Source: Actinocrinis sp046724665
Lineage (GTDB): Bacteria; Actinomycetota; Actinomycetes; Streptomycetales; Catenulisporaceae
Assembly (NCBI GenBank): GCA_046724665.1
Contig: JBKOWZ010000032.1
Location: forward strand, 1 to 45,150
Direction: 5' to 3'
Length of the DNA stretch: 45,150 bases
Shown: one piece after another, positions 1 through 8,632 of the stretch
How positions within the stretch are numbered: position 1 is the stretch's first letter
How the letters are laid out: every line of letters begins with the position of its first letter
The notes under the pieces: generated by a model
What the model was told of the DNA's origin: nothing
The model's database searches: none
Seen by the model: only the letters and a program-made list of their open reading frames with translations
Program-made: the position numbers and the translations under genes

Positions 1-43
1 CCTCTAACCGAACGACGACGCCGTGCGCCACAGGGGGACACAT

Positions 44-2752
44 ATGCAATCGATCAGCATCCGCCGACGCCGCGGCACGCCCCGCCGTGCAGCCGAGCGC
101 GTGCCGCGCACCGCACAGCGCCACGCGCATGGCCGTAGCCGTGCGCATGACCGTGCACGCCGCCGCACGCATCGCCGCACAGTCAGCCGGCTGATCAGCA
201 CGCTGCTACTGCTCGCCGTCGCCCTAACCCCGGCCAATCTCAGTCAGGCCGCGATGAAGCAGCTGAACGAGTTCCCCCCTGACATCACCGTCGAGCCCTC
301 AGAGACCGTCCTCAACCAATTCACCCAATTCACCATCTCCGGCGTCCGCATGCCCGAAGGCCCCACGACGATCAGGCTGAACGGCCAGGCCGTGCAAAAC
401 ATCCAGATCATCGGACAGCATTTCGGCCCGATAGACGTCCAGGTGCGCCCCGGCGTGGCGATGTGTGGTCAGAACCCTGTCACCGTTGACCACTCCACCG
501 CCAGCGAAGTCGTCTTCGTGTACTGCCCGAATCTCACGGTCACGCCCAATCCGGTGTTCTCCGGCGGGACGGCGACGGACCTGGACTTCACCGGCGACCA
601 CTTCCCCGGGAGCCGGGACATCGGGTTGACCATCGACGGACAGGCGCTGCCCAACGGCCGCACCGACACCAACGGCACGATGTTCGGGACCATCCCCCAC
701 AGCGCGCTCAGCTGCGGAAACCATCAGCTCACTGCGACGTTCCTGGCACCGGACGGCCCGCTCGTGCACGTAGTTCCCAGGGTGGCCGCCGCCGCCGTAT
801 ACCCGCGGCCCTCCGTCTCGAAGACGATCTCTGTACTCGGCTGCGCGTCGTCTAACCCGCCGCCGGAGATCTTCGCGAATCCCGTCGAAACCGGACTCAA
901 TCAATTCACCCAGCTCGCGGTCGAGGGCGTGAACCTCCCCGCAGGCCCGGCGACGATCAAGCTGCAAGGCGTGACCGTCGGCACGGTCACGGTTGACACG
1001 CTCGGAACCTTCCCCCTGACGGACTTCGACGTCCCGCCCGGAGCTGCGTCCTGTGGTCAGGACACTGTGACGATCGACGACCTCACCCCCGCGCTCGCCA
1101 AGGCCACCATCGACGTGTTCTGCCCCACGCTGACCGTCACGCCCGATCCAGTGTTCTCCGGCGGCAAACCGGCCGACCTGACCATCACAGGGACCGGATA
1201 CCCAGGTGACCGAGCCATCGACTTCACTATTGATGGCCAAGCCGTCGGAACCGTCACCAGCGACGAGGGCGGATCGGTAACCAAGCCGCTGCCCGGCATC
1301 GCGCTCACCTGCGGCACGCACCAGGTAGTCGGTACGGCGCAGCCCATGCCGGAGATCGGCTTCCTCTCCCACGCCCGCGCGCAGTTCGCGTCAACAGTGC
1401 CGTACGACCCGCCGATCCCCGCGACGACCGCCGTCACCATCCTGGGCTGCGCAACCTCCCCGACGCCGCCACAGATCCACGCGTTGCCGATCGAGACGAC
1501 GCTGCGCCAGTTCAACCGCTTCTCAGTAGACGGATCACTGCTCCCCGCCGGCCCCGCAACCATCCGCCTGCACGGCGTCCCCGCCGGCACCGTCACCGTC
1601 GATCCCCACGGCACCTTCCCCACGACGGACTTCACCGTCCCGCGCACCGCCGCCAAGTGCGGCAGTGCCCCGGTGACCATTGACAACAACCCCAGCCCCA
1701 CCGGCGCCACCTCCACCTCAACCACCAGCTCCAGCACGCCCCCCACCTCCACCTCCAGAACTCACCTGACTGCCCCCTCCAGCGCTCACCTCACCACCTC
1801 CGACTCCACCGCCAGCTCCAGCACTCTCGTCACCTCCACCTCCACCTCCACCTCCAACGCTCACCTCGCCGTCTCCGACTCCACCGCCACTGCTCTCTTC
1901 GCCGCAGGCGCAGCCGCCCCCTCTCCCACACCCGCCACCGGCCCTGTCCTCGCTACCACTGAGATCGCCGTCTACTGCCCGACGATCTCAGTCGCCCCGA
2001 ACCCCGCCGACTCCGGCGGCGGCCCCGCGGTCCTGAACGTGACCGGCACCGGCTTCCCGCCCAACCGCACCGTGGACCTGGGCTTCGACGGCCTGAACCG
2101 CGCCACCGCCACGACCGACGCCACCGGCGCCGTGCACGGCACGGTCCGCGGCATCGCCCCCTCCTGCGGCCAACACCAGACCACCGCCACCGCCCGCCCG
2201 CCGTCCCCAATCGCCCCCACCGGCCAGCCCACCCCATCCAACTCCGCCGCCCTATCTCCCTCCGCCACCTCCTCCACCCCAGGCACCTCCACCAGCACCA
2301 GCACCAGCACCAGCACCAGCACCAGCACCAGCACAGCCATATCCGCTCGAGCCGCCCAAGCAGCCCAGGCCTACCTGCCCGTGAGCGCATCCGCCACAGT
2401 CGTCATCGTCGGCTGCGCGAAGATCATCGCGAACCCAGCGGTCGTCCAACAGGGAACACTCACCCACGTCACCGGAACCGGCTTCCTGCCCAGGACGCCC
2501 CTGACCCTGACATGGCAGAGCCTTAACGGCGAAGTACTGGCCGCCTGCTCGCCCAATACGGTCGCCCTGCCGGTCCTCGCCACCGACGCAGCAGGCAAGC
2601 TCGACTTGTACTGCCTTGCCACGCGAAGCCAGGTGCTCGGCGCAATGCTGATCGCCGCGACACAGAGCCCAGAGCGCGAGGTAGCCCCGGTAGTCATCGA
2701 GGGCGGCTCCATGCAACCGTCCAACGGAAACCAACTGGTCTTCCGCCGCTAA
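44..2752 (+). CDS. Secreted protein of repeated beta-rich modules with Ser/Thr linkers
   Basis: The protein has 902 residues. The ATG at 44 is preferred over the GTG at 23 because AGGGGGA lies 6 nt upstream of it. An unusually long Arg-rich N-region (about 50 residues) precedes a hydrophobic stretch ending near NLSQAA, which reads as a signal peptide. The mature part holds three modules of about 190 residues. Each has a first half with an 'NQFTQ...GPATI.L.G' pattern and a second half with 'CP.LTVTP.PVFSGG...TGTG(Y/F)P', and ends near 'V.GCA'. A fourth half-module closes the protein. Cysteines recur at equivalent places, suggesting disulfides in Ig-like extracellular domains. Module three is split by a Ser/Thr-rich linker near 1690-1950 and a second linker is a pure Thr-Ser repeat. 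No catalytic motif, sortase signal or C-terminal membrane anchor is visible. Function is unknown; an adhesive or cell-surface role is only a guess. Confidence 0.8.
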   Translation: MQSISIRRRRGTPRRAAERVPRTAQRHAHGRSRAHDRARRRTHRRTVSRLISTLLLLAVALTPANLSQAAMKQLNEFPPDITVEPSETVLNQFTQFTISGVRMPEGPTTIRLNGQAVQNIQIIGQHFGPIDVQVRPGVAMCGQNPVTVDHSTASEVVFVYCPNLTVTPNPVFSGGTATDLDFTGDHFPGSRDIGLTIDGQALPNGRTDTNGTMFGTIPHSALSCGNHQLTATFLAPDGPLVHVVPRVAAAAVYPRPSVSKTISVLGCASSNPPPEIFANPVETGLNQFTQLAVEGVNLPAGPATIKLQGVTVGTVTVDTLGTFPLTDFDVPPGAASCGQDTVTIDDLTPALAKATIDVFCPTLTVTPDPVFSGGKPADLTITGTGYPGDRAIDFTIDGQAVGTVTSDEGGSVTKPLPGIALTCGTHQVVGTAQPMPEIGFLSHARAQFASTVPYDPPIPATTAVTILGCATSPTPPQIHALPIETTLRQFNRFSVDGSLLPAGPATIRLHGVPAGTVTVDPHGTFPTTDFTVPRTAAKCGSAPVTIDNNPSPTGATSTSTTSSSTPPTSTSRTHLTAPSSAHLTTSDSTASSSTLVTSTSTSTSNAHLAVSDSTATALFAAGAAAPSPTPATGPVLATTEIAVYCPTISVAPNPADSGGGPAVLNVTGTGFPPNRTVDLGFDGLNRATATTDATGAVHGTVRGIAPSCGQHQTTATARPPSPIAPTGQPTPSNSAALSPSATSSTPGTSTSTSTSTSTSTSTSTAISARAAQAAQAYLPVSASATVVIVGCAKIIANPAVVQQGTLTHVTGTGFLPRTPLTLTWQSLNGEVLAACSPNTVALPVLATDAAGKLDLYCLATRSQVLGAMLIAATQSPEREVAPVVIEGGSMQPSNGNQLVFRR
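2291..2334 (+). repeat. (ACCAGC)n hexanucleotide microsatellite inside the secreted-protein gene
   Basis: About seven perfect copies of ACCAGC encode a Thr-Ser dipeptide linker. The array is in frame, so slippage by whole units would lengthen or shorten the linker without a frameshift. Confidence 0.85.
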
Positions 2753-2808
2753 CCGCTCATCACATACCACCTTGATCGCCCATGAGTCGTTTCATCGTCC
2801 AACTCGTC

Positions 2809-3591
2809 TCACGCATCACGCCGACGGAGGACCACACCGCCGACCACCAGTGCCCCGGCGGCCCACGCAGCGAGTACACCGAGTCCCTCCCACGGTCCGA
2901 TCGGCAGATTCCCGAGGTTCCTGGTGGCTTGGATTGCTAGCCCCGCGCTCATCGGTGCATAGCGTTCAATCCGGTCGTGCCAGTGCGGATCGCTGATCGC
3001 CTGGGCGATGATTGGCGAAAGGTAAAGCAGCCCAAGTACTGTCCCGACGGCTACCGCAGAGTCGCGCACGAGGGTCGCGACACCCAGGCTGAGCAGCGCG
3101 ATGAGCGCCAGGTAGAGCGCCGAGCCGACGCAGGCGCGCGCTATAGATGCGTCGGTCGGCGACAGCGTCGGGTAGCCGTGCGCAGCGGTGAAGCCGTTGC
3201 CCGGCATGATGAGCCGCCCAATCAGCACCGAGCTGAGCACGGCTACGGCACCGGCGAGCAGCGTCAAACCGCCAACCAGAGCTGCCTTCGCAGCCAGCAC
3301 CGTAGTGCGGCGGGGCATCGCCGCGAAGGTGACGCGGATCATGCCCGTGCTGTACTCGTCGCTGATCGCCAGTACGGCGAGGATGGCGACGACCGCCTGA
3401 CCTAATTCGATCCCGGTGAGACTGACCTTGGCAGGGTCCTGGTTGCAGTAGGCATTCGGGCAGGTGACGGAGGCGCTGGCTATGGCGCCAACCGCCACCG
3501 TCAACACCGCGACAGTCGTCAGCAGCCAGATTACGCCCGGCAGTGTACGTAGCTTCGTCCACTCGGCGTGCAGCACCTCCCGCGGGCTCAT
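2809..3591 (-). CDS. ABC-2 type exporter permease (second permease of operon)
   Basis: A 260-residue integral membrane protein. It opens with the 'EWTKLRTLPG' signature typical of actinobacterial ABC-2 permeases, followed by about six hydrophobic segments, and ends in LRRRDA, the positive cytoplasmic tail usual in this family. The start at 3591 is chosen because its ATG overlaps the TGA of the upstream permease gene (ATGA at 3588-3591); longer readings run back into that gene. It is the last of three genes (ATPase, permease A, permease B) with the same overlap at both junctions, so the three are probably co-translated as one transporter. The substrate cannot be read from the sequence; lipid, peptide or antibiotic export are the common roles of the family. 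It converges on the secreted-protein gene ending at 2752, with no obvious terminator between. Confidence 0.85.
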   Translation of the reverse strand: MSPREVLHAEWTKLRTLPGVIWLLTTVAVLTVAVGAIASASVTCPNAYCNQDPAKVSLTGIELGQAVVAILAVLAISDEYSTGMIRVTFAAMPRRTTVLAAKAALVGGLTLLAGAVAVLSSVLIGRLIMPGNGFTAAHGYPTLSPTDASIARACVGSALYLALIALLSLGVATLVRDSAVAVGTVLGLLYLSPIIAQAISDPHWHDRIERYAPMSAGLAIQATRNLGNLPIGPWEGLGVLAAWAAGALVVGGVVLRRRDA

Positions 3592-5204
3592 GCGTCCCTC
3601 CGGCGCAATCGGAACGAGGCCAGGACCAGAGCAAGCGCTGCATAGCCGCACAGGACGGCGAAGCCGGCCCACGGCGAGAGCGGGAAGTAACCACTCGCCG
3701 GCGTATAGGTGTCCGTGACCTGGGGATAAGCCACCTGGCTCTGCTGGATCGCAAACGCGGCCGCAGGCGTCAGTCGCGTCAGCCACTGCGCGCCTCCCGC
3801 CGGTAGTACCGAGGCGACGGCGAGGATGTACGGCAGCACTACCGCAACGACCACGACGGTAACCGCAGCGGCACTGCGCCTGAACAGCGTGCCCACCGCC
3901 AGTGCGAACACTGCGACCGCAGCAAAGAGAGCCGCAGTGCCCGCGATGAGCCGCAGTTGCGTCAACCACGGAGTCGGAAGCACGTAGAAGCCATGGCCGT
4001 ACGCCAGGTGGTCGCCAAGCGGGAGCACGACAGCGGCAGCGACCAGTCCGGCGAGGAAGCCGACCCCACCGACCACCACGGCCTTGGCCACCAACATCCG
4101 GCCACGCCGCGGGTTCGCTGCGAGCGTGACTCGAATCAGCCCTCGCCGATACTCGGCAGTCATGAACATGGCCGCGACGACCATGATCGCAATAAGCCCG
4201 GCGAACGTGCCTACCAAACTTTGTTCGGGTGGCCGCCCCGAGCCCAACCCGCCGGTCGGCGCGATGTCGCCGGTCCCGGCCACCGTGAACATGCCACCAA
4301 CCTGGCTATAGTGCTCCGCCTGTCTGAGGGCCTGCTGTCGCCGTGTGTCGGCGCCGACAGCAGTCCCGGCCCAGGAGCCTGCGGACGTCGAACCCTGCAA
4401 GGCGACATTGTCAAAAGAACCGGTCGCCAGACTCGGACCACCGGTCGAGATCGAGCCATCAAAAGACTGAGTCGTCACCGTGTAGTCCGGTGAGGCGGCG
4501 AACAAGCCGATCTGGGCCGTTGAGGACAGATCGGACAAGGTTACGGTACCGACCGAGGTCCAGTGTGCGCCGTCGAGCGAGTCGTAACCGGTGATGACGT
4601 CGCCGACACGAGTCAGCCGCAGCCATCGCGGCGATGTCACACTGACGGCACCCGAATCACCGGCGATGTCGTGGGTGTAGTTGTACTGCATCCGCACGCC
4701 GTTGTTGCCCGTGACCATCATCGCCGCATATGCAGAGCCTTGGGTCATGTTCTGCTTGATGATGATTCCCGCCTTCGACCACGGCTGGATCCCGGACGTC
4801 ATTCCGGCAGTGCCTCCGTCGGCCATGAGCGCGCCATGGGTCGAGTACAGCCCGGTAAGCGACGTCACGCGGACGGTGATGCTGCCATCCCCGGCGAGTG
4901 GCTGGTGCACGAAGTAGAAGCCGTCCGTCACGGCCTCACCGTCCGGTCCCAATGGTGGGTTGGAGCGACATGCCGCGCCGCTCTTCGATTCCGATCCGTC
5001 AGGACCGCCGCCACAGCTGATGGTGCCGCCAACCGAGACCAGCAGGCCGAGCAGCACCGTCACCAGCGCCGCGACCATAGTGCCGATGACCCAGCCGCGG
5101 ACGGTCCGGAACTTGGTCCACTCAGCCCGAAGCAGCTGCGCGAACCCGTCACGCCCAGGCCGCACCTCGGACCGGTATGGCGTGACGGCGGTGGTGCTGC
5201 TCAT
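3588..5204 (-). CDS. ABC-2 exporter permease with a large extracytoplasmic LamG-like insertion
   Basis: A 538-residue membrane protein. After an 'EWTKFRTVRGW' start and a first hydrophobic helix (about residues 36-60), roughly 270 residues are inserted before the remaining five or so helices (about 335-538). Part of the insert (about 90-260: 'DGFYFVHQPL', 'WSKAGIIIKQNM', 'WLRLTRVGD', 'AQIGLFAASPD') resembles the concanavalin/laminin-G-like fold of DUF1349-type domains. It should face outside the cell. Ordinary ABC-2 permeases have only a short loop here, so this is about twice the usual length. The start at 5204 overlaps the stop of the ATPase gene (ATGA). The gene ends in RRRDA like its partner. 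Likely role (inference): a transmembrane half of an exporter with an attached ligand- or glycan-binding ectodomain. Confidence 0.85.
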   Translation of the reverse strand: MSSTTAVTPYRSEVRPGRDGFAQLLRAEWTKFRTVRGWVIGTMVAALVTVLLGLLVSVGGTISCGGGPDGSESKSGAACRSNPPLGPDGEAVTDGFYFVHQPLAGDGSITVRVTSLTGLYSTHGALMADGGTAGMTSGIQPWSKAGIIIKQNMTQGSAYAAMMVTGNNGVRMQYNYTHDIAGDSGAVSVTSPRWLRLTRVGDVITGYDSLDGAHWTSVGTVTLSDLSSTAQIGLFAASPDYTVTTQSFDGSISTGGPSLATGSFDNVALQGSTSAGSWAGTAVGADTRRQQALRQAEHYSQVGGMFTVAGTGDIAPTGGLGSGRPPEQSLVGTFAGLIAIMVVAAMFMTAEYRRGLIRVTLAANPRRGRMLVAKAVVVGGVGFLAGLVAAAVVLPLGDHLAYGHGFYVLPTPWLTQLRLIAGTAALFAAVAVFALAVGTLFRRSAAAVTVVVVAVVLPYILAVASVLPAGGAQWLTRLTPAAAFAIQQSQVAYPQVTDTYTPASGYFPLSPWAGFAVLCGYAALALVLASFRLRRRDA

Positions 5205-6145
5205 CGCGTCACCCCCGCATGGCCTTCGTCGTCCGACGCGGCGCGAAACTCGACCGCCTCACGAGTGAGTTCCATGTACGCCTCTTCGAGCGTCGCGCGG
5301 TGTGACGAGACCTCAGAGAACGGCACCGCGTTGGCATTGAGCAGTTCGATGATGCGTTCCGCCGCCAAGCCGGACACGGTGAGCGCGTCGGCCCCCGTGG
5401 AGGCCACGGTGGCGCCAGCGTTCGCCAACACCGTCATGGCCTGGGTGCGCGCGGTGGTGCGCAAAGCGACCCGGTCACCGGACGCCGTAGCGATCAGGTC
5501 CGCGACTGCGGTGTCGGCGATGACCTTGCCTCTACCCACCACGATCAGATGGTCCGCGGCATCCTGTAGCTCGCTCATCAGATGGCTGGACACGAGCACG
5601 GCCCGCCCCTGCGCGGCCAGCGACCGCAGGAAGCCGCGCATCCACACGATGCCCTCAGGGTCCATGCCGTTGAACGGCTCATCAAGCATGAGCACCGGCG
5701 GATCGCCGAGCAGCGCCGCGGCGATGCCGAGCCGCTGACGCATGCCCAGTGAGTAGCCGCCGGCCTTCCGACGGATCGCGGACCGCAGTCCAGCTTGCTC
5801 GACGACTTCGTCAACCCGCCGAGCGGTCAGACCCTGCGAGTGGGCGAGCCACAGCAGGTGGTTGCGGGCAGAGCGGCTGGGCTGCAACGCGGCCGCATCC
5901 AAGAGCGAGCCGACGTGGCTCAGTGGATGCCGCAGGCTGCGATAGGGCCGGCCACCGACCAGCGCGGTGCCCTCGTCGGCTGCGTCGAGGCCGAGGATCA
6001 CCCGCATGGTGGTGGACTTCCCCGCGCCGTTCGGGCCGACGAACCCGGTGACCTGCCCCGGCCGGACCGTGAAGGACAGTCCGGCTAGGGCCTGTGTTCG
6101 CCCGAAGCGTTTGCTCAGGCCGTTCACTTCGATCGCTGCTTCCAT
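5201..6145 (-). CDS. ABC transporter ATP-binding protein
   Basis: A 314-residue cytoplasmic ATPase that energises the two ABC-2 permeases encoded downstream. Walker A is GPNGAGKST (about residues 37-45), the signature motif is 'YSLGMRQRLG' and Walker B is 'VLMLDEPF'; the usual switch His follows ('LVSSHLMSELQ'). A C-terminal region of about 90 residues after the ATPase core is typical of the DrrA/CcmA-like drug and lipid exporter class. It is first in a leftward three-gene operon, and its TGA overlaps the ATG of permease A. It is divergent from a two-component system across a 231-bp gap, an arrangement common for envelope-stress or antimicrobial efflux modules. The substrate is unknown. Confidence 0.92.
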   Translation of the reverse strand: MEAAIEVNGLSKRFGRTQALAGLSFTVRPGQVTGFVGPNGAGKSTTMRVILGLDAADEGTALVGGRPYRSLRHPLSHVGSLLDAAALQPSRSARNHLLWLAHSQGLTARRVDEVVEQAGLRSAIRRKAGGYSLGMRQRLGIAAALLGDPPVLMLDEPFNGMDPEGIVWMRGFLRSLAAQGRAVLVSSHLMSELQDAADHLIVVGRGKVIADTAVADLIATASGDRVALRTTARTQAMTVLANAGATVASTGADALTVSGLAAERIIELLNANAVPFSEVSSHRATLEEAYMELTREAVEFRAASDDEGHAGVTR

Positions 6146-6236
6146 GTCAAACAGGCTAGATACCGGTGTGCAGCGGAATCGTCACCCCACAGAGCAAACT
6201 TGCTGTAGCTCGCCTGGGGGACTTCGGGTTGTCCAC

Positions 6237-6254
6237 ATCCCTCACGCGAGGGAT
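6237..6254. promoter_or_regulatory. Inverted repeat between divergent exporter and two-component operons
   Basis: A perfect 7-bp inverted repeat, ATCCCTC-ACGC-GAGGGAT, lies in the 231-bp gap between the exporter operon (start 6145) and the kinase gene (start 6377). Position and symmetry suit an operator for the response regulator encoded nearby. That assignment is inference. Confidence 0.45.
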
Positions 6255-6376
6255 ATGGATTTCCCTGATCATGGTGACGCCAACGCGGCGGTCGGCCACG
6301 ACAATGGCTTGTGGCAGGTTCGTGGCGAGCTCGCGACGGGCTTGCGCGAGAGCGGAACGACATATGGAGGCGAGAC

Positions 6377-7678
6377 ATGAACACGGCAGGTAACCGGCGC
6401 GAGCGGCAGGCGCAGAGGGGGTGGCGATTCGCCATGACCCCTCCGCTGTCCGCCGCCGCCGGGACGCTGCCGACCATCGCCACGATGATCGAACTGACCT
6501 TGCGCACGACCGGCGCGAGCACGAGGCCGGCGGCGGCGAGCGCCGGAGCGCCGAACCAATCGCTGTACGTCGGCGGTACCCAGGTGAGCTTGCAGGCACT
6601 CGTGCTGATCTACGTGCTCGGTCTGACAGCGACGATGCCACCGGTATTTCTGCGTCCGGAAGTCGGCGCCGTAACGATCAGTGTGGCGAACGCGCTGCTG
6701 CTCGGGCTCTTCGATCTCATGACTGTCGCGGGCGCCTGCATGCAGCTGTTCGCCCTCTATCGGATCGGGCGGGTCGGGGCGCGGTTGCTTGCTCCAAGCC
6801 TCGCGATGCCCTTCCTCGTGTTCGCGCTGATCGGCTCCAGCCCGGCTCGCTCCGAGGCGGAGGTGCTGACTTTGTTGCTCGCCTCGCTCGGCCCGGCGGC
6901 GGCGTGGGCCGGGCTGGCGCGTCGCGCGCATGATGACGCAACGACTCGCGGTGCGGAGCAGGAGTCCATTGCCAGTACCCTGCTCGAGCACACGGCCCGC
7001 GGCGAGCGCGCACGCATCGCTCGCGAACTGCACGACGTCGTGGCGCACCACATCTCGATGATCGCCGTACAGGCTGAGACGGCGCGTTTAACCACCCCGG
7101 GAATGCCCGCCGCCGGGGCGCGGCGGCTGCTAGAGATCGGCGACACCGCGCGGGCCGCACTGACCGAGATGCGACGGCTGCTCGGGATACTGCGCGAGGA
7201 TGCGCGCGCCAATGAATCAGACCGCCTGAGCACAGACCAGCCGACGAGAGCCGAGCTCCGACCCCAGCCTGGTCTTCAGCAACTCAACGAACTGCTCGAC
7301 GATGCCCGGAACGCATCGAGAACCAGCATCCGGCTCATCCTCTCGGGCTCACCGGTGGCACTCGACCCTGGTGTAGAACTCGCCGCGTATCGCATCATCC
7401 AGGAAGCCCTCACCAACGCTCGGCGGCACGCACCGGGAGCCGCAGTCGATGTGGAGTTGCACTACACCGCCGAAACGCTGCGAGTTCGCATACGCGACAA
7501 CGGACCGGGGCCGCCGCTCGCGCCGTCGCTTGTATTGACCGCCGGGCACGGAATGCTCGGAATGCAGGAGCGAGCTGCGGCCGTTGGCGGCCGGCTACAC
7601 ACAAGCTCGGCTATCGCCGGCGGTTTCCTCATCGAGGCAACACTCCCCGCCAAGGCAGACGCGGAGGTGATCGCATGA
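6377..7678 (+). CDS. NarL-family sensor histidine kinase
   Basis: A 433-residue membrane kinase. The ATG at 6377 is chosen because GGAGG lies 6 nt upstream; a start at 6311 would add 22 residues without a ribosome site. The N-terminal half holds several hydrophobic segments (about 71-180). The HisKA_3 dimerisation helix follows with 'ARELHDVVAHH' (phosphoacceptor His219), then a HATPase_c domain with 'ALTNARRHAPG', 'IRDNGPGPP' and 'GHGMLGMQERAAAVGG'. No large extracellular sensor loop is present, so it probably senses the membrane or an integral partner such as the adjacent exporter. Its stop overlaps the start of the response-regulator gene (ATGA) and a strong GGAGGTGA site lies just upstream of that start, so kinase and regulator are translationally coupled. 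Confidence 0.93.
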   Translation: MNTAGNRRERQAQRGWRFAMTPPLSAAAGTLPTIATMIELTLRTTGASTRPAAASAGAPNQSLYVGGTQVSLQALVLIYVLGLTATMPPVFLRPEVGAVTISVANALLLGLFDLMTVAGACMQLFALYRIGRVGARLLAPSLAMPFLVFALIGSSPARSEAEVLTLLLASLGPAAAWAGLARRAHDDATTRGAEQESIASTLLEHTARGERARIARELHDVVAHHISMIAVQAETARLTTPGMPAAGARRLLEIGDTARAALTEMRRLLGILREDARANESDRLSTDQPTRAELRPQPGLQQLNELLDDARNASRTSIRLILSGSPVALDPGVELAAYRIIQEALTNARRHAPGAAVDVELHYTAETLRVRIRDNGPGPPLAPSLVLTAGHGMLGMQERAAAVGGRLHTSSAIAGGFLIEATLPAKADAEVIA

Positions 7679-8511
7679 GCGCCATGCCCGGCGAGATGAG
7701 GGCCGGAGTCCGAGTTCGAGTCGTTGTAGCGGACGATCACGAGATCGTACGCACTGGTTATGCCGCGATGCTGGACACCCAGCCGGACTTCATGGTTGTC
7801 GGCACAGCACGCGACGGGGCCGAGGCGGTGCGGATCTGCCGAGCCGTGCAGCCCAACGTGGTTCTTATGGACGTACGGATGCCGGGAATGGACGGCATCG
7901 AGGCGACCAGGCTGCTGCTCGGCCCGGATCGTGACACTGGCCCCGGCTTCGGCCCGGATTCCGACACCAATTCCGGCACAAGCTCCGGCCGCGAACCCGG
8001 TCCGGCCCCAGGCTCCGCTCGGGACGGGACAGCCGATCCGCCCAACCTGCCGCGTGTCCTCGTCCTCACCACGTTCGACCTCGACGAGTACGTATACGAC
8101 GCGCTGCGCGCCGGCGCCAGCGGCTTCCTGCTGAAGGACGTCACCGCCGAACGACTCTTCGAAGCTGTGCGAGTGGTGGCGGCCGGTGAGGCACTGCTCG
8201 CACCGTCTGTCACGCGGCGACTCATCAGCGAGTTCGCCCAACTGCGCCCCAAGCCTGATACCGAGTCCACGACCAAACTGACCGCCCTCACACCGCGCGA
8301 GACAGACGTGCTGCGCCTCATGGCCGAAGGACTGTCCAACCCCGAGATCGCAACCCGCTTGTTCGTTACCGAGGAGACCGTTAAGTCACACGTAAGCAGA
8401 GTGCTGAACAAGCTCGGTCTGCGCGATCGAACACAGGCGGTCGTCGCAGCCTACGAGTCCGGGCTGGTGGTGCCACGGACACACCCGCCGCCGCGCAGCT
8501 TGGGACCGTAA
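7675..8511 (+). CDS. NarL/LuxR-family response regulator with a linker inserted in its receiver
   Basis: A 278-residue DNA-binding regulator. The receiver shows acidic residues 'ADDHE' (20-24), phosphoacceptor Asp66 in 'VVLMDVRMPG', the switch Thr ('LTTFD') and Lys154 ('FLLKD'). The C-terminal LuxR helix-turn-helix is intact ('LTPRETDVLRLMAEGLSNPEIA...EETVKSHV'). Residues about 84-125, between the third helix and the fourth strand of the receiver, are an extra Gly/Pro/Asp/Ser-rich stretch with a repeated 'P-D-x-D-T' flavour that ordinary family members lack. The rest of the receiver continues normally on both sides, so the insert probably forms a disordered loop. The gene is coupled to the kinase upstream and likely regulates the divergent exporter operon. 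Confidence 0.93.
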   Translation: MSAMPGEMRAGVRVRVVVADDHEIVRTGYAAMLDTQPDFMVVGTARDGAEAVRICRAVQPNVVLMDVRMPGMDGIEATRLLLGPDRDTGPGFGPDSDTNSGTSSGREPGPAPGSARDGTADPPNLPRVLVLTTFDLDEYVYDALRAGASGFLLKDVTAERLFEAVRVVAAGEALLAPSVTRRLISEFAQLRPKPDTESTTKLTALTPRETDVLRLMAEGLSNPEIATRLFVTEETVKSHVSRVLNKLGLRDRTQAVVAAYESGLVVPRTHPPPRSLGP

Positions 8512-8610
8512 CGGCTCTGGCAGCGTAAACGGTGCTGACAATGAGCCCGTCGGCCATCCTTCCGTGGCGATGGCACCAGCTCGCGACGCGCGAGGGGTTT
8601 CACGGCCCAT

Positions 8611-8632
8611 GCTGTCAGGTTAGCCTGACAGC
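8611..8632 (+). promoter_or_regulatory. Inverted repeat overlapping a leaderless promoter
   Basis: A perfect 9-bp inverted repeat (GCTGTCAGG at 8611-8619, CCTGACAGC at 8624-8632, spacer TTAG) ends exactly one base before the ATG at 8633. Inside it, TAGCCT (8621-8626) fits the TANNNT -10 box and lies 6 nt before the ATG, the geometry of actinobacterial leaderless genes. There is no Shine-Dalgarno sequence. A protein bound here would cover the -10 box and the start site, so repression, possibly by the HTH protein itself, is likely. Confidence 0.6.
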
